Notes: generated from the sequence alone by a model not told the origin. A stretch of DNA of 64,000 nt from Xanthobacter autotrophicus (GCF_030015065.1 NZ_JAIVFN010000003.1:1-64000), one strand, 5' to 3'. Positions 29,709-42,696 are shown, counted from the first letter of the stretch. Translations and numbers: made by a program.

Positions 29709-30953
29709 CTACCCCACCATGCGGGGCTCGGCCGGGGCCTCGTGGACCTTTCCTCCCACCGCGCCCGCGCCACCGCTCAGCCCGTTGCCGCCATAGAGCC
29801 ATTCCACCGCGTCGTACCAGTCCTGCGACGTGTAGGAGCGCATGATGGTGTTGCGCAGGGCCGCGTGGGCGCCGGCGGGGTGATAGATGTGCTCGCCGAT
29901 GGCCCGCGACTGGAGCTGGATGCGCGCCGTGCGCAGCACCCTCAGGTCGCGATAGGCGTTCAGCGCCGCCTCCATGTGGCCGGGGTGGGCGTCCACGCAA
30001 TGGGCCAGCGCCACAGCATCCTCCATGGCCATGCAGGCGCCCTGCGCGAAATATTGCAGCTGCGGATGGGCCGCGTCTCCCAGCAGGGCCACGCGGCCGT
30101 CGGTCCAGCGCTCCACCGGGTCGCGGTCGCACAGCACCCAGAGCTTCCAGCCCGAGCCGTGGCGGATGATCTTCTGCGCCCGCTCGTGCACATGGGTGAA
30201 GCCGGCCATCACTTCCTCCGCCGAGACCGGCTTGCCGGCCACCGGCTCGGGGGCGTCGTTGTGGTAGGTGACCACGAGGTTGAACACCTTCCAGCCCGAC
30301 AGCGGATAATGGACGATGTGGCACTTCGGCCCGGCCCAGAGCGTCGCCGCGTTCCAGCGCAGGTCCTCGGGCATCTGCTCGGTGGGGATCACCGAGCGGT
30401 AGGTGGTGTGGCCCGATACTCGCGGCCGCCCGTCGCCCAGAAGCTGCTTGCGCACGTTGGACCACAGGCCGTCGGCACCGATCAGCGCGGCGCCGCGCTC
30501 GCTCTCGCCGCCGGCGAGGCGGGCGGTGACGCCATTCTCGTCCTGATCGTAGCCCAGGACCTCGCTGCTGGTGCGCAGGGCGACGAGCGGGCTCGCCTCG
30601 CAGGCCCGCAGCAGCACCCCGTAGAGGTCGCCGCGATGGATCACCGCATAGGGATTGCCGAACCGCTGGCGGAACGGCTCGTCCAGCCGGATGTGGGTGA
30701 TCTCCTCGCCGGAGATGGCATCCATCAGGCGCAGGCGGTCGATATAGACCGCCATGGCGCGGGCGGCATCGCCCACCCCCAGCGCATCGAAGGAGTGGAA
30801 GGCATTGGGGCCGAGCTGGATGCCGGCGCCGATCTCGCCGAGCTGCGGCGCCTTCTCCATCACCAGGGAGGGCACGCCCCGGCGGGCGAGGCCGAGGGCG
30901 GTGGCGAGGCCGCCAATGCCGCCGCCGGCGATCAGGATGCGGGTCTTTGTCAT
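29709..30953 (-). CDS. 3-hydroxybenzoate 6-hydroxylase (FAD monooxygenase)
   Basis: 414-residue class A flavoprotein monooxygenase: N-terminal FAD-binding GGGIGGL (about residues 8-14), the middle motif around GADGLWSNVRK, and GDAAHPQLQYFAQGAC at the ribityl-binding site. Several NAD(P)H-dependent salicylate and hydroxybenzoate hydroxylases share this layout. The neighbours settle the role: gentisate dioxygenase, fumarylpyruvate hydrolase and maleylpyruvate isomerase precede it on the same strand, so it should convert 3-hydroxybenzoate to gentisate. A salicylate 5-hydroxylase role is less likely because those are usually multicomponent. ATG 30953 has GGAGGACAA upstream, 53 bp after the isomerase gene. 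Confidence 0.87.
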   Translation of the reverse strand: MTKTRILIAGGGIGGLATALGLARRGVPSLVMEKAPQLGEIGAGIQLGPNAFHSFDALGVGDAARAMAVYIDRLRLMDAISGEEITHIRLDEPFRQRFGNPYAVIHRGDLYGVLLRACEASPLVALRTSSEVLGYDQDENGVTARLAGGESERGAALIGADGLWSNVRKQLLGDGRPRVSGHTTYRSVIPTEQMPEDLRWNAATLWAGPKCHIVHYPLSGWKVFNLVVTYHNDAPEPVAGKPVSAEEVMAGFTHVHERAQKIIRHGSGWKLWVLCDRDPVERWTDGRVALLGDAAHPQLQYFAQGACMAMEDAVALAHCVDAHPGHMEAALNAYRDLRVLRTARIQLQSRAIGEHIYHPAGAHAALRNTIMRSYTSQDWYDAVEWLYGGNGLSGGAGAVGGKVHEAPAEPRMVG

Positions 30954-31006
30954 GGCGTTGTCCTCCGCTGGCAGTCTTGTTGTCTCGATATGCGGCAGCG
31001 CCGGCC

Positions 31007-31696
31007 TCAGGGCTCGGCGTCCGGCTGATGGTCGGGAAGGGCGGCGATGAAGGCCGGATGCTCGGCCAGGGCCGCGTCGATGGCGTTCAGGCGCGACAAT
31101 CCCGACAGGTCGCAGTTGAAGCGGCGCGCATTGTGGAGCTGGGGCACGAGGCAGATGTCGGCGAGCCCCGGCGTGTCGCCGAAGCAGCAGCGCCCGTGGC
31201 CGCTGCGCGCGACGAGCGCCTCGCAGGCGGCAAGCCCCTCCTCCACCCAATGGCGGTACCAGGCATCCACGGTAGCCTGATCGTGCCCAAGGGTGCCTTT
31301 GAGATAAGCGAGCACCCTCAGATTGTTGAGCGGATGGATGTCCGCCGCGATGGCGAGGGCGAAGGCGCGCACATGGGCCCGCGCCAGCGGGTCGGCGGGC
31401 AGCAGGGCGGGCTCGGGCCGCGTCTCCTCCAGCCACTCGATGATGGCGAGCGACTGGGTAAGGACATCGGCCCCCACCTCCAGCGCCGGCACGAGGCGCT
31501 GGGGATTGACCGCGGCAAAGGCCGGCTGGAACTGCTCGCCGCCGCCGCGCCGCAGGTGCACGGCGACGAAATCGGGCGTGATCCCCTTCAGGTTGAAGGC
31601 GATGCGGCAGCGATAGGAGGCCGACGAGCGGAAATAGCCGAAGAAGCGCGGTTCCGGCTGCGCCGGCTCAACGATGGCGGGCGCGGGCATGGTCAT
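31007..31696 (-). CDS. Maleylpyruvate isomerase (zeta-class glutathione transferase)
   Basis: 229 residues. The GST zeta motif SSASYRCRIAFNLKG lies near residue 24, and the C-terminal helical domain contains NNLRVLAYL and GDTPGLADICLVPQ. It would isomerise maleylpyruvate, the gentisate ring-cleavage product, to fumarylpyruvate using glutathione. Maleylacetoacetate isomerase is the homologous alternative, but the neighbouring gentisate dioxygenase favours maleylpyruvate. The start overlaps the stop of the hydrolase gene (ATGA). Confidence 0.88.
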   Translation of the reverse strand: MTMPAPAIVEPAQPEPRFFGYFRSSASYRCRIAFNLKGITPDFVAVHLRRGGGEQFQPAFAAVNPQRLVPALEVGADVLTQSLAIIEWLEETRPEPALLPADPLARAHVRAFALAIAADIHPLNNLRVLAYLKGTLGHDQATVDAWYRHWVEEGLAACEALVARSGHGRCCFGDTPGLADICLVPQLHNARRFNCDLSGLSRLNAIDAALAEHPAFIAALPDHQPDAEP

Positions 31697-32412
31697 GCCT
31701 CCGCCGCACCGACCACGAGCCGCACCGGGGCGAGCCCGTCGATGGTGCCGTCCAGCACCGCGCCGGGACCCACCGCGCCGACGCCTGCCGGCGTGCCCGT
31801 ATAGATCAGGTCGCCGGGGCCGAGGTGATAGTATCGGGACAGGTGGGCGATGATCTCCGGCACGCTCCAGACGAGGTCCGACAGGTGCGCCTGCTGCCGC
31901 ACGGCGCCATCCACCGCAAGCGCGATGCGCTGCGGCCCGATCTCCCCGAACGCCGCCTTCCGCGTCAGCGGCGCCAGGACGGCGGACTGCTCGAACGCCT
32001 TGCCCAGATCCCAGGGCCGGCCCTTGGCGCGGGCGTCGAGCTGGAGGTCCCGCCGGGTCATATCGAGCCCGGCCGCATAGCCGAACACCGCATCAAGGGC
32101 GCTGTCCGTGGCCACGCGGAAGGCCGGCGCGCCCATGGCGACCACCAGTTCCATCTCATAGTGATAGTTGTCGGTGCCCGGCGGATAGGCAATGGTCGCG
32201 CCGGATGCCACCAGGGCCGTGCCCGGCTTGGTGAAGTAGAAGGGGGCCTCGCGGTCCACCTCGTGACCCATTTCCTTGGCGTGGTCCGCATAATTGCGGC
32301 CGACGCAGAAGATGCGATGAACCGGATACTGCGCCGCCTCGCCCGCGATGGGGACGAGCGGCTGGGCCGGCGCCGGGAAGACCAGCGCGGGAGTTGCAAC
32401 AGAGACATTCAT
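31693..32412 (-). CDS. Fumarylpyruvate hydrolase (FAH family)
   Basis: 239 residues, fumarylacetoacetase superfamily. CVGRNYADHAKEMG and the metal-binding glutamates in HYEMELVVAMG are present, along with GLDMTRRDLQ and the late TGTPAGVG. It would split fumarylpyruvate to fumarate and pyruvate, ending the gentisate pathway. The true start is ATG 32412, overlapping the dioxygenase stop (ATGA); the longer open frame runs back through the dioxygenase gene and is spurious. Confidence 0.9.
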   Translation of the reverse strand: MNVSVATPALVFPAPAQPLVPIAGEAAQYPVHRIFCVGRNYADHAKEMGHEVDREAPFYFTKPGTALVASGATIAYPPGTDNYHYEMELVVAMGAPAFRVATDSALDAVFGYAAGLDMTRRDLQLDARAKGRPWDLGKAFEQSAVLAPLTRKAAFGEIGPQRIALAVDGAVRQQAHLSDLVWSVPEIIAHLSRYYHLGPGDLIYTGTPAGVGAVGPGAVLDGTIDGLAPVRLVVGAAEA

Positions 32413-33461
32413 GGGCGCGGGCGCTCCTCGAAAAAGCCCAGCCGCTCCTGCAGCGGCCGATCGTGAATGCGGATGAGAAAGGCCGGCTCCACGCCCTCCG
32501 CCCGGTGGGTGACGGCGGAGAAGACGGGAGCGGAGAAGGTGTCGGCGGGTCCCCAGCCGAAGCGCTCGCCATTGACCACGCTCTCGCCGCGGCCCGACAC
32601 CACGTGGAACACGGCGCTGGAGGAGCGCAGCGGCGGGGCCAGCGTCTCGCCGGGGCGCAGCATCATGGCGGTGAAGCCGAGGGTGGGCAGGCAGCTCTCC
32701 CCGGTTTCCGGATTGACGTAGTCGAGTTCCACCGCCTCCCCCGGCGCGGCGAAGGCGCCGAGGCGCGCGAGCGCCGCCTCGGTCCGCGACCAGGGATAGC
32801 GCAGCATGGGATAGCGGTTGGGCTTCGAGACCGCAGGACGGCGCGCGGGCACGAGGCCGGCGGACAGGTATTCCGCCTGCGAGGCATCGGGGCGGTTGCG
32901 CGGCGCCTGCAGCGGCGCTTCCTCCGCATAGGAGCCTTCCAGATAGACGAACAGCGGCAGGTCGAGGGCATCCAGCCAGATCACCGGCTCGGTGCCCGAA
33001 TGGCCGTGGTCGTGCCAGGCGCCGCCGGGGGTAAGGACGAGGTCGCCGCGGTGCATGGGGCATTTCTCGCCGTCCACCACCGTATAGGCCCCCTCCCCTT
33101 CCACGATGATGCGCGCGGCGCTGGGGGTGTGGCGATGGGCGGGCGCGGTCTCGCCCGGCTTCAGCAGCTGCAGGCCCACATAGATCACGGAGGTGGCCTG
33201 CATGGCCCCCTCGCCCCGGCCGGGATCGGTGAGCACCAGCACCCGGCGCTCGGCCTTTTCCACCGGCGTCAGGTCTCCGGCCTCCAGCAGCAGCGGGCGC
33301 ACCGCCTCGAACCGCCACAGATGCGCCCGGCTCACCGGCTGGGGCGCGCCATGGGGCAGCACATTGCGCATCATGGGCCACAGCGGCGCGAGGCTGAGGC
33401 GCCCCAGCGCCGCGCGATAATCGAGCGGCAGATCCTCCAGCGTGCCGAGCGTCGTACTCAT
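32409..33461 (-). CDS. Gentisate 1,2-dioxygenase
   Basis: Bicupin ring-cleaving dioxygenase, 350 residues. The N-terminal cupin has the iron-ligand motif PAHRHTPSAARIIVEG near residue 100 and WHDHGH further on. The second cupin (about 250-330) is less ligand-rich. It converts gentisate to maleylpyruvate. It is the first gene of the four-gene operon, starts at ATG 33461 with an AAGGGAGGG ribosome site, and lies 153 bp downstream of marR. Confidence 0.93.
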   Translation of the reverse strand: MSTTLGTLEDLPLDYRAALGRLSLAPLWPMMRNVLPHGAPQPVSRAHLWRFEAVRPLLLEAGDLTPVEKAERRVLVLTDPGRGEGAMQATSVIYVGLQLLKPGETAPAHRHTPSAARIIVEGEGAYTVVDGEKCPMHRGDLVLTPGGAWHDHGHSGTEPVIWLDALDLPLFVYLEGSYAEEAPLQAPRNRPDASQAEYLSAGLVPARRPAVSKPNRYPMLRYPWSRTEAALARLGAFAAPGEAVELDYVNPETGESCLPTLGFTAMMLRPGETLAPPLRSSSAVFHVVSGRGESVVNGERFGWGPADTFSAPVFSAVTHRAEGVEPAFLIRIHDRPLQERLGFFEERPRP

Positions 33462-33483
33462 GCGCACCCTCCCTTCATGAATG

Positions 33484-33512
33484 TTATTTTAAATAATCAT
33501 AAGCATACTTAT
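33484..33512. promoter_or_regulatory. AT-rich dyads upstream of the gentisate operon
   Basis: Two adjacent inverted repeats lie 23-51 bp before the dioxygenase start: TTATTTTAAATAA (33484-33496) and arms ATAAG/CTTAT (33499-33512). The local AT-richness stands out against the surrounding DNA and fits a promoter with a MarR-type operator. Binding by the upstream MarR protein is inferred. Confidence 0.6.
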
Positions 33513-33614
33513 TATAGGCGCGCAAGAGGTCCGTGGAATGGCCTCCGAGATGCTCCCCCGAGAGCCATCCGTTCCGGTGTTATCCCCTTGCGTTAGCGTT
33601 CAAATTCTCAGGGC

Positions 33615-37525
<3,911 letters not shown>

Positions 37526-37626
37526 GGGATCAGGGCCTCGATGCGGGAGATTGCGCCGCGCAAGCTCGGCCGCCATGGGGCCAGCCGTCAAGAGCGCAGG
37601 CCGCGCGGCTTATTGTCGATCCTCTG

Positions 37627-38541
37627 TCAAAGCCCGCGCGCGACCTCGCGCACGGCCCTCACGAGCAGCTCCGCAGCCGGGGTCGGCGCATGGCCCGCGC
37701 GGGTGGTGAGACCCACCGGGCCACCCGATACAGACGTGGACAAGGGAAGGCGCACCAGGGTCCCTTCGTCGAGATCGCCGGCGACGACGCCGTGGGAGAT
37801 GATCCACACTGCGTCGCTCGCCAGCACGTAGGCGCGGGAGAATTGCGGTTCCACCGTCTCGATCCGGTCGTCGATGCGGCCGATGCCTTCCTGGATGAAC
37901 AGGCGGTCGATCTCGGGGCGGATGATGGAGCCCCGCGCCGGCATGATCAGGGTGTGGCGGGCGATGTCCTCCAGCCCCACCGGCCGCCCCGTGGCGGCGG
38001 GATGGCCGGGGCGGGCCACGAACACGATGGGTTCGGAATAAAGATGCTCGAAGGCAAGGCCCATCATCACCTGCGGCTCGGCAAGCCGGCCCACCACCAG
38101 ATCGAGCCGGCCCTGCTTCAGCTGGTCGATAAGCCAGCCGTTGGGCCCGGCCTCGATGGCGATGGAGGCTGCGAGCCCCGCCGCCTTCGCCCGCTGGACC
38201 GCCTTCGGCATGATGCGGGCGGCGACCGTTGGCAGGGCGCCCACCACGAGGGTGCCGCCGGTGCCGCCGCCGGCCCGCTTCAGCGTGTCGATGCCCCGGC
38301 CAAGCTCGGCGAAGGCGGCCCCCGCATGGGCGCGGAATGCCACACCTTCCGCCGTGAGGACGGCGCCGCCGCGCCCGCGCTCGAACAGCGGCGCGCCGAG
38401 AATGTCCTCCAGCTCGGCGATGGCCCGCGAGACCGCCGGCTGGGTGAGATGCAGCGCCTCGGCAGCACGGCCGAAGCCGGCGCGCGCCGCCACCTCCAGG
38501 AAGCAGGCAATATGGCGCAGCTTGATGCGGGCATCGATCAT
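37627..38541 (-). CDS. pcaQ: LysR-family regulator PcaQ
   Basis: 304 residues: LysR helix-turn-helix (FGRAAEALHLTQPAVSRAIAELE) and effector domain with LVVGALPTVAARIMPKAV. Position and sequence fit PcaQ, the LysR activator of the protocatechuate branch in Agrobacterium and rhizobia, which responds to carboxymuconate-type intermediates. It is divergent from pcaCHG across 169 bp that hold AT-rich dyads, and precedes pcaB. Confidence 0.9.
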   Translation of the reverse strand: MIDARIKLRHIACFLEVAARAGFGRAAEALHLTQPAVSRAIAELEDILGAPLFERGRGGAVLTAEGVAFRAHAGAAFAELGRGIDTLKRAGGGTGGTLVVGALPTVAARIMPKAVQRAKAAGLAASIAIEAGPNGWLIDQLKQGRLDLVVGRLAEPQVMMGLAFEHLYSEPIVFVARPGHPAATGRPVGLEDIARHTLIMPARGSIIRPEIDRLFIQEGIGRIDDRIETVEPQFSRAYVLASDAVWIISHGVVAGDLDEGTLVRLPLSTSVSGGPVGLTTRAGHAPTPAAELLVRAVREVARGL

Positions 38542-38710
38542 GATCCAGTTTCATATCAAAAATCGCATGTATAGATACAAAAATATCATTTTCCATGTCG
38601 AAACTCGTATGGAAATCTCCCCTGCGAGCCGAGCCCGGCGCGATCGCGATCGACCCGCGTCACCCATCGCGCGCCTTCCGGATCGACTGCCCCAGAAACG
38701 GAGACCTCAA
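38542..38710. promoter_or_regulatory. pcaQ-pcaC divergent promoter region
   Basis: The stretch 38550-38610 is markedly AT-rich compared with its surroundings. It contains the dyad TGTATAGATACA (38568-38579; arms TGTAT/ATACA). The region would hold the PcaQ site and both promoters. I do not see a perfect match to a published PcaQ consensus that I could quote, so the assignment is positional. Confidence 0.5.
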
Positions 38711-39142
38711 TTGCCGTCCGCACCAGAACGCTCCGACCGCTGGATCGCCGGCGACGCCACTCGCCGCGCCGTGCTCGGCGACGGCCATGTGGACGCGGCG
38801 GCGGCGCGCACGGACGCCTTCGACGCCGGCTTCCAGGCCTTCATCACCGAAGGCGCCTGGGGCTCGGTGTGGTCGCGACCGGGGCTGACGCGGCGCGAGC
38901 GCTCGCTCATCACCATCGCGCTGCTCGCGGCGCTCGGCCACGACGAGGAAGTGGCCATGCACGTCCGCGCCACGCGCAACACCGGCGCCAGCGCGGCGGA
39001 TGTGGCGGAGGCGCTGATGCATGTCGCCGTCTATGCCGGCGTCCCCGCCGCCAACCGTGCCTTCAAGATCGCCAGGCAGGCCTACGCCGAAGCGGAAGCC
39101 CAACACGAACAAGACGGAGGAAGCGATGGACGAGAGGGGTGA
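38711..39142 (+). CDS. pcaC: 4-carboxymuconolactone decarboxylase
   Basis: 143-residue CMD/AhpD-like protein that decarboxylates 4-carboxymuconolactone to the beta-ketoadipate enol-lactone. [23 protein letters not shown] and [15 protein letters not shown] are diagnostic. TTG at 38711 is preferred as start: GGAGACCTCAA precedes it and the length then matches the family. A possible ATG at 38609 adds 34 unrelated basic residues. The 3' end overlaps pcaH by 17 bp, so the three genes are one operon. Confidence 0.92.
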   Translation: MPSAPERSDRWIAGDATRRAVLGDGHVDAAAARTDAFDAGFQAFITEGAWGSVWSRPGLTRRERSLITIALLAALGHDEEVAMHVRATRNTGASAADVAEALMHVAVYAGVPAANRAFKIARQAYAEAEAQHEQDGGSDGREG

Positions 39143-39854
39143 TTTCATCCGCAGGGACCGGAAATGGCATCCGCCCGCCTTCACCCCCGGCTACAAGACG
39201 AGCGTGCTGCGCTCCCCCCGCTGCGCGCTGGTGTCGGTGGAGCAGGGCGTCGGCGAGAAGGCGGGCCCCCTCTTCTTCCCGCGCGGCGGGCTCGACCCGC
39301 TCGACAACGATCTCATCTGCAACTTCTCGAAGGGCGGCGAGGCCATCGGCGAACGCATCGTTGTGCATGGCCGGGTGCTGGACGAGAACAGACGGCCCGT
39401 GCCCGGCACCCTTATCGAGGTCTGGCAGGCCAATGCGGGCGGCCGCTACCGCCACAAGAACGACAGCTACCTCGCCCCGCTCGATCCGAACTTCGGCGGC
39501 ACCGGGCGCTGCCTGACCGACGCGGAGGGCTATTATTTCTTCCGCACCATCCGCCCCGGTCCCTATCCCTGGCGCAATGACGGTTCGGACTGGCGCCCGG
39601 CGCACATCCACTTCTCCATCTTCGGCGAAGCCTTCGTGCAGCGCCTCGTCTCCCAGCTCTATTTCGAGGGCGACCCGCTGATCCCGCTCTGCCCGATCGT
39701 CAACACCATCCCGGACCCGGCGGCCATCGACCGGCTGGTGGCGCGGCTCGACATGGGCCAGCAGATGCCGTTCGACGCCCTGGCCTATCGCTTCGACATC
39801 GTCCTGCGCGGACGCCGCCAGACGTTCTTCGAGAACAAGAGGGAGGGCAACTGA
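39126..39854 (+). CDS. pcaH: Protocatechuate 3,4-dioxygenase beta subunit
   Basis: Iron(III) catalytic subunit, 242 residues. The intradiol-dioxygenase ligands are visible: Tyr in RYRHKND, Tyr in PGPYPW and both histidines in PAHIHFS. It cleaves protocatechuate to 3-carboxy-cis,cis-muconate together with PcaG. ATG 39126 lies within the end of pcaC; the stop overlaps the pcaG start (TGATG). Confidence 0.96.
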   Translation: MDERGDFIRRDRKWHPPAFTPGYKTSVLRSPRCALVSVEQGVGEKAGPLFFPRGGLDPLDNDLICNFSKGGEAIGERIVVHGRVLDENRRPVPGTLIEVWQANAGGRYRHKNDSYLAPLDPNFGGTGRCLTDAEGYYFFRTIRPGPYPWRNDGSDWRPAHIHFSIFGEAFVQRLVSQLYFEGDPLIPLCPIVNTIPDPAAIDRLVARLDMGQQMPFDALAYRFDIVLRGRRQTFFENKREGN

Positions 39855-40444
39855 TGCCGGTCGCCTATCTGAAGGAGACGCCGTCCCAGACCGGCGGCCC
39901 CTATGTGCATATCGGCACCCTGCCGGCGGTGGCCGGGCTTCCCGTGCGCACCCAGGAGAACCTGTCCGTGCTCGCCTCCGGCAGCGTGCCGGGCGAGCGC
40001 ATCCGCATCACCGGGGTGGTGTGGGACGGCGCGGGCCATCCGGTGAAGGACGCGCTTCTGGAACTCTGGCAGGCGGACGCGGCCGGCCGCCACGACAATC
40101 CGGACTTCCCCGGCTTCGGCCGCGCGGCGGCGGATTTTGCCACCGGCGCATTCAGCTTCGAGACCGTCAAGCCGGGCGCCCTGCCCTGGCGCGACGGGCG
40201 CACCCAGGCGCCGCACGTCTGCCTTCTCATCTTCGCCCGCGGCATCAACATCCACCTGCATACCCGCATGTACTTCTCCGACGAGGCGGAGGCGAACGCC
40301 GCCGACCCCGTGCTGAAATCCATCGAGCATGCCGGGCGCCGCACCACGCTGGTGGGCGCGCGCGACGAGGCGGACGGTGTCGTCACCTATCGCTTCGATA
40401 TCCGCCTGCAGGGCGAGAACGAGACCGTCTTCTTCGACGTCTGA
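39854..40444 (+). CDS. pcaG: Protocatechuate 3,4-dioxygenase alpha subunit
   Basis: 196-residue non-catalytic subunit paralogous to PcaH. It starts [21 protein letters not shown], typical of PcaG, and lacks the full iron-ligand set seen in PcaH. It forms the alpha-beta protomer of the dioxygenase. The start overlaps the pcaH stop (TGATG). No pcaD gene follows; instead a degenerate repeat and a binding-protein gene come next. Confidence 0.95.
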   Translation: MPVAYLKETPSQTGGPYVHIGTLPAVAGLPVRTQENLSVLASGSVPGERIRITGVVWDGAGHPVKDALLELWQADAAGRHDNPDFPGFGRAAADFATGAFSFETVKPGALPWRDGRTQAPHVCLLIFARGINIHLHTRMYFSDEAEANAADPVLKSIEHAGRRTTLVGARDEADGVVTYRFDIRLQGENETVFFDV

Positions 40445-40495
40445 CGCGACCATCACGACCCGCCGCGCGCCGCCCCAGCGCAGCGGCGGATCCGT

Positions 40496-40550
40496 CTCCA
40501 CGTTCCAAGAAAGAAAACGCGTCACGCGATCCGATCAGCGCGTGCTCCAG
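40496..40550. repeat. Dispersed palindromic repeat, copy C (internally deleted)
   Basis: It retains the outer blocks (CCAAGAAAGAAAACGCG and CGATCAGCGCGTGCTCCAG) but lacks the central stem-loop around TTGCGATGCAA. It sits between pcaG and the binding-protein gene, ending 10 bp before its start codon, next to the ribosome site GGGAGGA. Confidence 0.7.
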
Positions 40551-40560
40551 GGAGGACACC

Positions 40561-41781
40561 ATGGGCAGAACATCCATCCGATGCGCGGGGGCCGCCGCGC
40601 TCATCGCCGCCGCCATGGCCGCGCCGGGGCCTGCCCGCGCGCAGATTTCCGACGACGTGGTCAGGATTGGCGTGCTCAACGATCTGTCCGGCCAGTTCGC
40701 CGACATCGGCGGCAAGGGTGCGGTGCTGGCCGTGCAGATGGCCGCCGACGACTTCGGCGGCAAGGTCGCGGGCAAGAAGATCGAAATCCTCTCCGCCGAC
40801 CACCAGAACAAGCCGGACGTGGCCGGCGCCACCCTGCGCCAGTGGTTCGACCAGGAGGGCGTCGATGCCGTGACGGGCCTGCCCACCAGCTCCGTCGCCC
40901 TCGCCGCGCAGGAGATCGCACGGGACAAGAAGAAGACCGCCCTGATCGCCGGCGGCGCCACCTCCGACCTCACCGGCAAGGCCTGCTCGCCCTATTCCAT
41001 CCACTGGGCCGACGACACCTATGCCCTCGCCAACGGCACCGCCCGCGCGGTGACCCGCGCCGGCGGCAAGACCTGGTTCTTCCTCACGGCGGACTACGCC
41101 TTTGGCCACGCCATGGAGCGCGACGCCTCCACCGCCATCCGCGACGGCGGCGGCAAGGTACTCGGCGGCGTACGCCATCCCTTCGCCGCATCGGATTTCT
41201 CCTCCTTCCTGCTGCAGGCGCAGGCCTCCAGGGCGCAGGTGATCGGGCTCGCCAATGTGGGCGGCGACACCGGCAACGCCATCAAGCAGGCGGCGGAATT
41301 CGGCATCGTGGACAGCGGCCAGAAGCTCGCGGGCTTCCTCGTCTTCATCACGGATATCCACGCCCTCGGCCTCAAGCTCGCCAAGGGGCTCCTGGTTTCC
41401 ACCGGCTTCTACTGGGACCAGAACGACGCGTCGCGCGCGTTCGCCAAGCGCTTCTTCGAGAAGACCGGCCGCATGCCCACCAAGGAGCAGGCGTCGGGCT
41501 ACGCGGCCGTGACCCACTACCTGAAGGCGGTGGCCGCCAGCGGCACCGACGATGCGGCGCGGGTCAATGCGCAGATGCGGCAATTGCCGGTGGACTATTT
41601 CGGCCATTCCGGCTCCATCCGCCCCGATGGCCGCGTGCTCTACGACCTCACCTTGTACGAGGTGAAGGCGCCCGAGGAGAGCAAGGGTCCGTGGGACTAT
41701 TACAAGCCCGTGGCCACCCTGGCCGCGGCCGAGGTGTTCCGCCCCATGAGCGAGGGCGGCTGCCCTCTGGTGAAGCCCTGA
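40561..41781 (+). CDS. Liv-type ABC importer, substrate-binding protein (aromatic-acid type)
   Basis: 406 residues with a signal peptide ending ARA-Q near residue 30 and a Peripla_BP_6 fold starting VVRIGVLNDLSGQFADIGG. DHQNKPDVAGATLRQWFDQEGVDAV and WFFLTADYAFGHAMERD are typical of receptors found beside aromatic-degradation genes. The 115-bp distance from pcaG leaves open whether it is co-transcribed with pcaCHG. The permease/ATPase genes at 42923-46624 are the likely partners. The ligand is probably an aromatic acid, by context. Confidence 0.9.
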   Translation: MGRTSIRCAGAAALIAAAMAAPGPARAQISDDVVRIGVLNDLSGQFADIGGKGAVLAVQMAADDFGGKVAGKKIEILSADHQNKPDVAGATLRQWFDQEGVDAVTGLPTSSVALAAQEIARDKKKTALIAGGATSDLTGKACSPYSIHWADDTYALANGTARAVTRAGGKTWFFLTADYAFGHAMERDASTAIRDGGGKVLGGVRHPFAASDFSSFLLQAQASRAQVIGLANVGGDTGNAIKQAAEFGIVDSGQKLAGFLVFITDIHALGLKLAKGLLVSTGFYWDQNDASRAFAKRFFEKTGRMPTKEQASGYAAVTHYLKAVAASGTDDAARVNAQMRQLPVDYFGHSGSIRPDGRVLYDLTLYEVKAPEESKGPWDYYKPVATLAAAEVFRPMSEGGCPLVKP

Positions 41782-41843
41782 CCGCGCGCCCACCGCTTGA
41801 AGACCGCCGATGCCGGGGCCTCACGGCGCGCCGGTGCCGGCTT

Positions 41844-41875
41844 ATGGCATCGGCCTCCTGTCTTCAACCGATGCC
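41844..41875. repeat. Hairpin, second dispersed repeat family, copy 2
   Basis: Arms GGCATCGG and CCGATGCC pair perfectly around a 14-base loop. The sequence matches 18288-18317 over most of its length. It lies between convergent binding-protein and marR genes, where it could also act as a terminator. Confidence 0.45.
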
Positions 41876-41904
41876 AAGTGGGTTAAGCTCATGGGCCATT
41901 GATC

Positions 41905-42507
41905 TCAGTCGATCCGCGCCACCTTCCGCAGCAGCGACACCAGCGTGTCGCGCCCGCCGGGGCCCAGGAGGTTGGCGAAGTCCTCTTCCTGCGCCGACTG
42001 GAGCTTGCGCGCCTTGTTGAGGAGCGCGGTTCCCGCCTTGGTCAGGAACACCGCGTGGGAGCGCGCATCGGTGGCCGAGCGCGTGCGCTCGGCGAGCCCG
42101 CGCTTTTCCAGCTGGTCGAGCATGACGACGAAATTGGTGCGCTGGATGCCGAGCACCCGCGCGATCTCCGACTGCTTGCGGCCGGGATTGTCGGCGATCA
42201 CCAGCAGCACGGAATATTGCGCGGGCGTCAGATCGAGGGTCGCGAAACGGGCGCTGAAATCCTCGAACACCGCCATCTGCGCCCGCCGCAGGGTGTAGCC
42301 GACGACGCTCGTGAGGCCCGTGAGGTCGAGGTCGGAGCCCTCGGCCATTTCGTCCGCATCGTCCGGCTCCACCGCGCGCGCCGGCTTGCGCCCGCGCCGC
42401 GCCGGCGCGCCGTTGGCGGACGTTGTCTTTTGCGCCTGTGCCCTCTGAGCCTGTGTCCTCTGGGCCTGTGTCTTGCGGGCCTGTGTCAGGTCGTCTTCAG
42501 CACCCAT
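41905..42507 (-). CDS. MarR-family regulator (hydroxycinnamate-type, CouR/HcaR-like)
   Basis: 200 residues. The first 45 are a Gln/Ala/Lys-rich tract with near-identical TQAQR repeats. The MarR core follows (LTSVVGYTLRRAQMAVFEDF, LTPAQYSVLLVIADNPGRKQ, GIQRTNFVVMLDQLEKRGLA) with the wing RSATDARSHAVFLT. This core resembles the MarR proteins that control p-coumarate and ferulate genes in alphaproteobacteria. It is divergent from the transporter operon and near the feruloyl-CoA synthase genes. ATG 42507 is preferred over a TTG inside repeat copy D. Confidence 0.85.
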   Translation of the reverse strand: MGAEDDLTQARKTQAQRTQAQRAQAQKTTSANGAPARRGRKPARAVEPDDADEMAEGSDLDLTGLTSVVGYTLRRAQMAVFEDFSARFATLDLTPAQYSVLLVIADNPGRKQSEIARVLGIQRTNFVVMLDQLEKRGLAERTRSATDARSHAVFLTKAGTALLNKARKLQSAQEEDFANLLGPGGRDTLVSLLRKVARID

Positions 42508-42522
42508 CGTTCGCCCTTCGCA

Positions 42523-42590
42523 CTCTAAATTCAAGAAAGAGAACGCGTTGTCCGATCAGCTTGCGATGCAAGCTGTTCGGCGCGTGCTCT
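42523..42590. repeat. Dispersed palindromic repeat, copy D
   Basis: Near-consensus copy with a single change in the inner stem (GCAAGCTGTTCGG). It starts 16 bp upstream of the marR start codon. With copy E it brackets the 415-bp intergenic region 42508-42922, which otherwise holds the operator at 42676 and a hairpin at 42870. Confidence 0.82.
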
Positions 42591-42675
42591 TGCGCTCCCG
42601 GTCGCGGAAGCCGTGACGGCCAAGGCCGTCCTGTCCATTTCGCAGGTTTCGGCCGTCTTGCCGACCCCTGCAAAT

Positions 42676-42696
42676 ATTGTTATGATCCATATCAAT
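42676..42696. promoter_or_regulatory. Imperfect palindrome, probable MarR operator
   Basis: Half-sites ATTGTTAT and ATATCAAT flank a five-base spacer in the only AT-rich part of the marR-permease divergent region. The pattern TTGTTAT-N5-ATANCA recurs at 55172-55189 before the enoyl-CoA hydratase gene, suggesting one regulator for both. Confidence 0.65.

Noticed and set aside
31693-33381. A 562-residue protein covering the hydrolase and dioxygenase genes
   Set aside because: Only the part after ATG 32412 resembles a protein family; the upstream part is the wrong frame of the dioxygenase gene.
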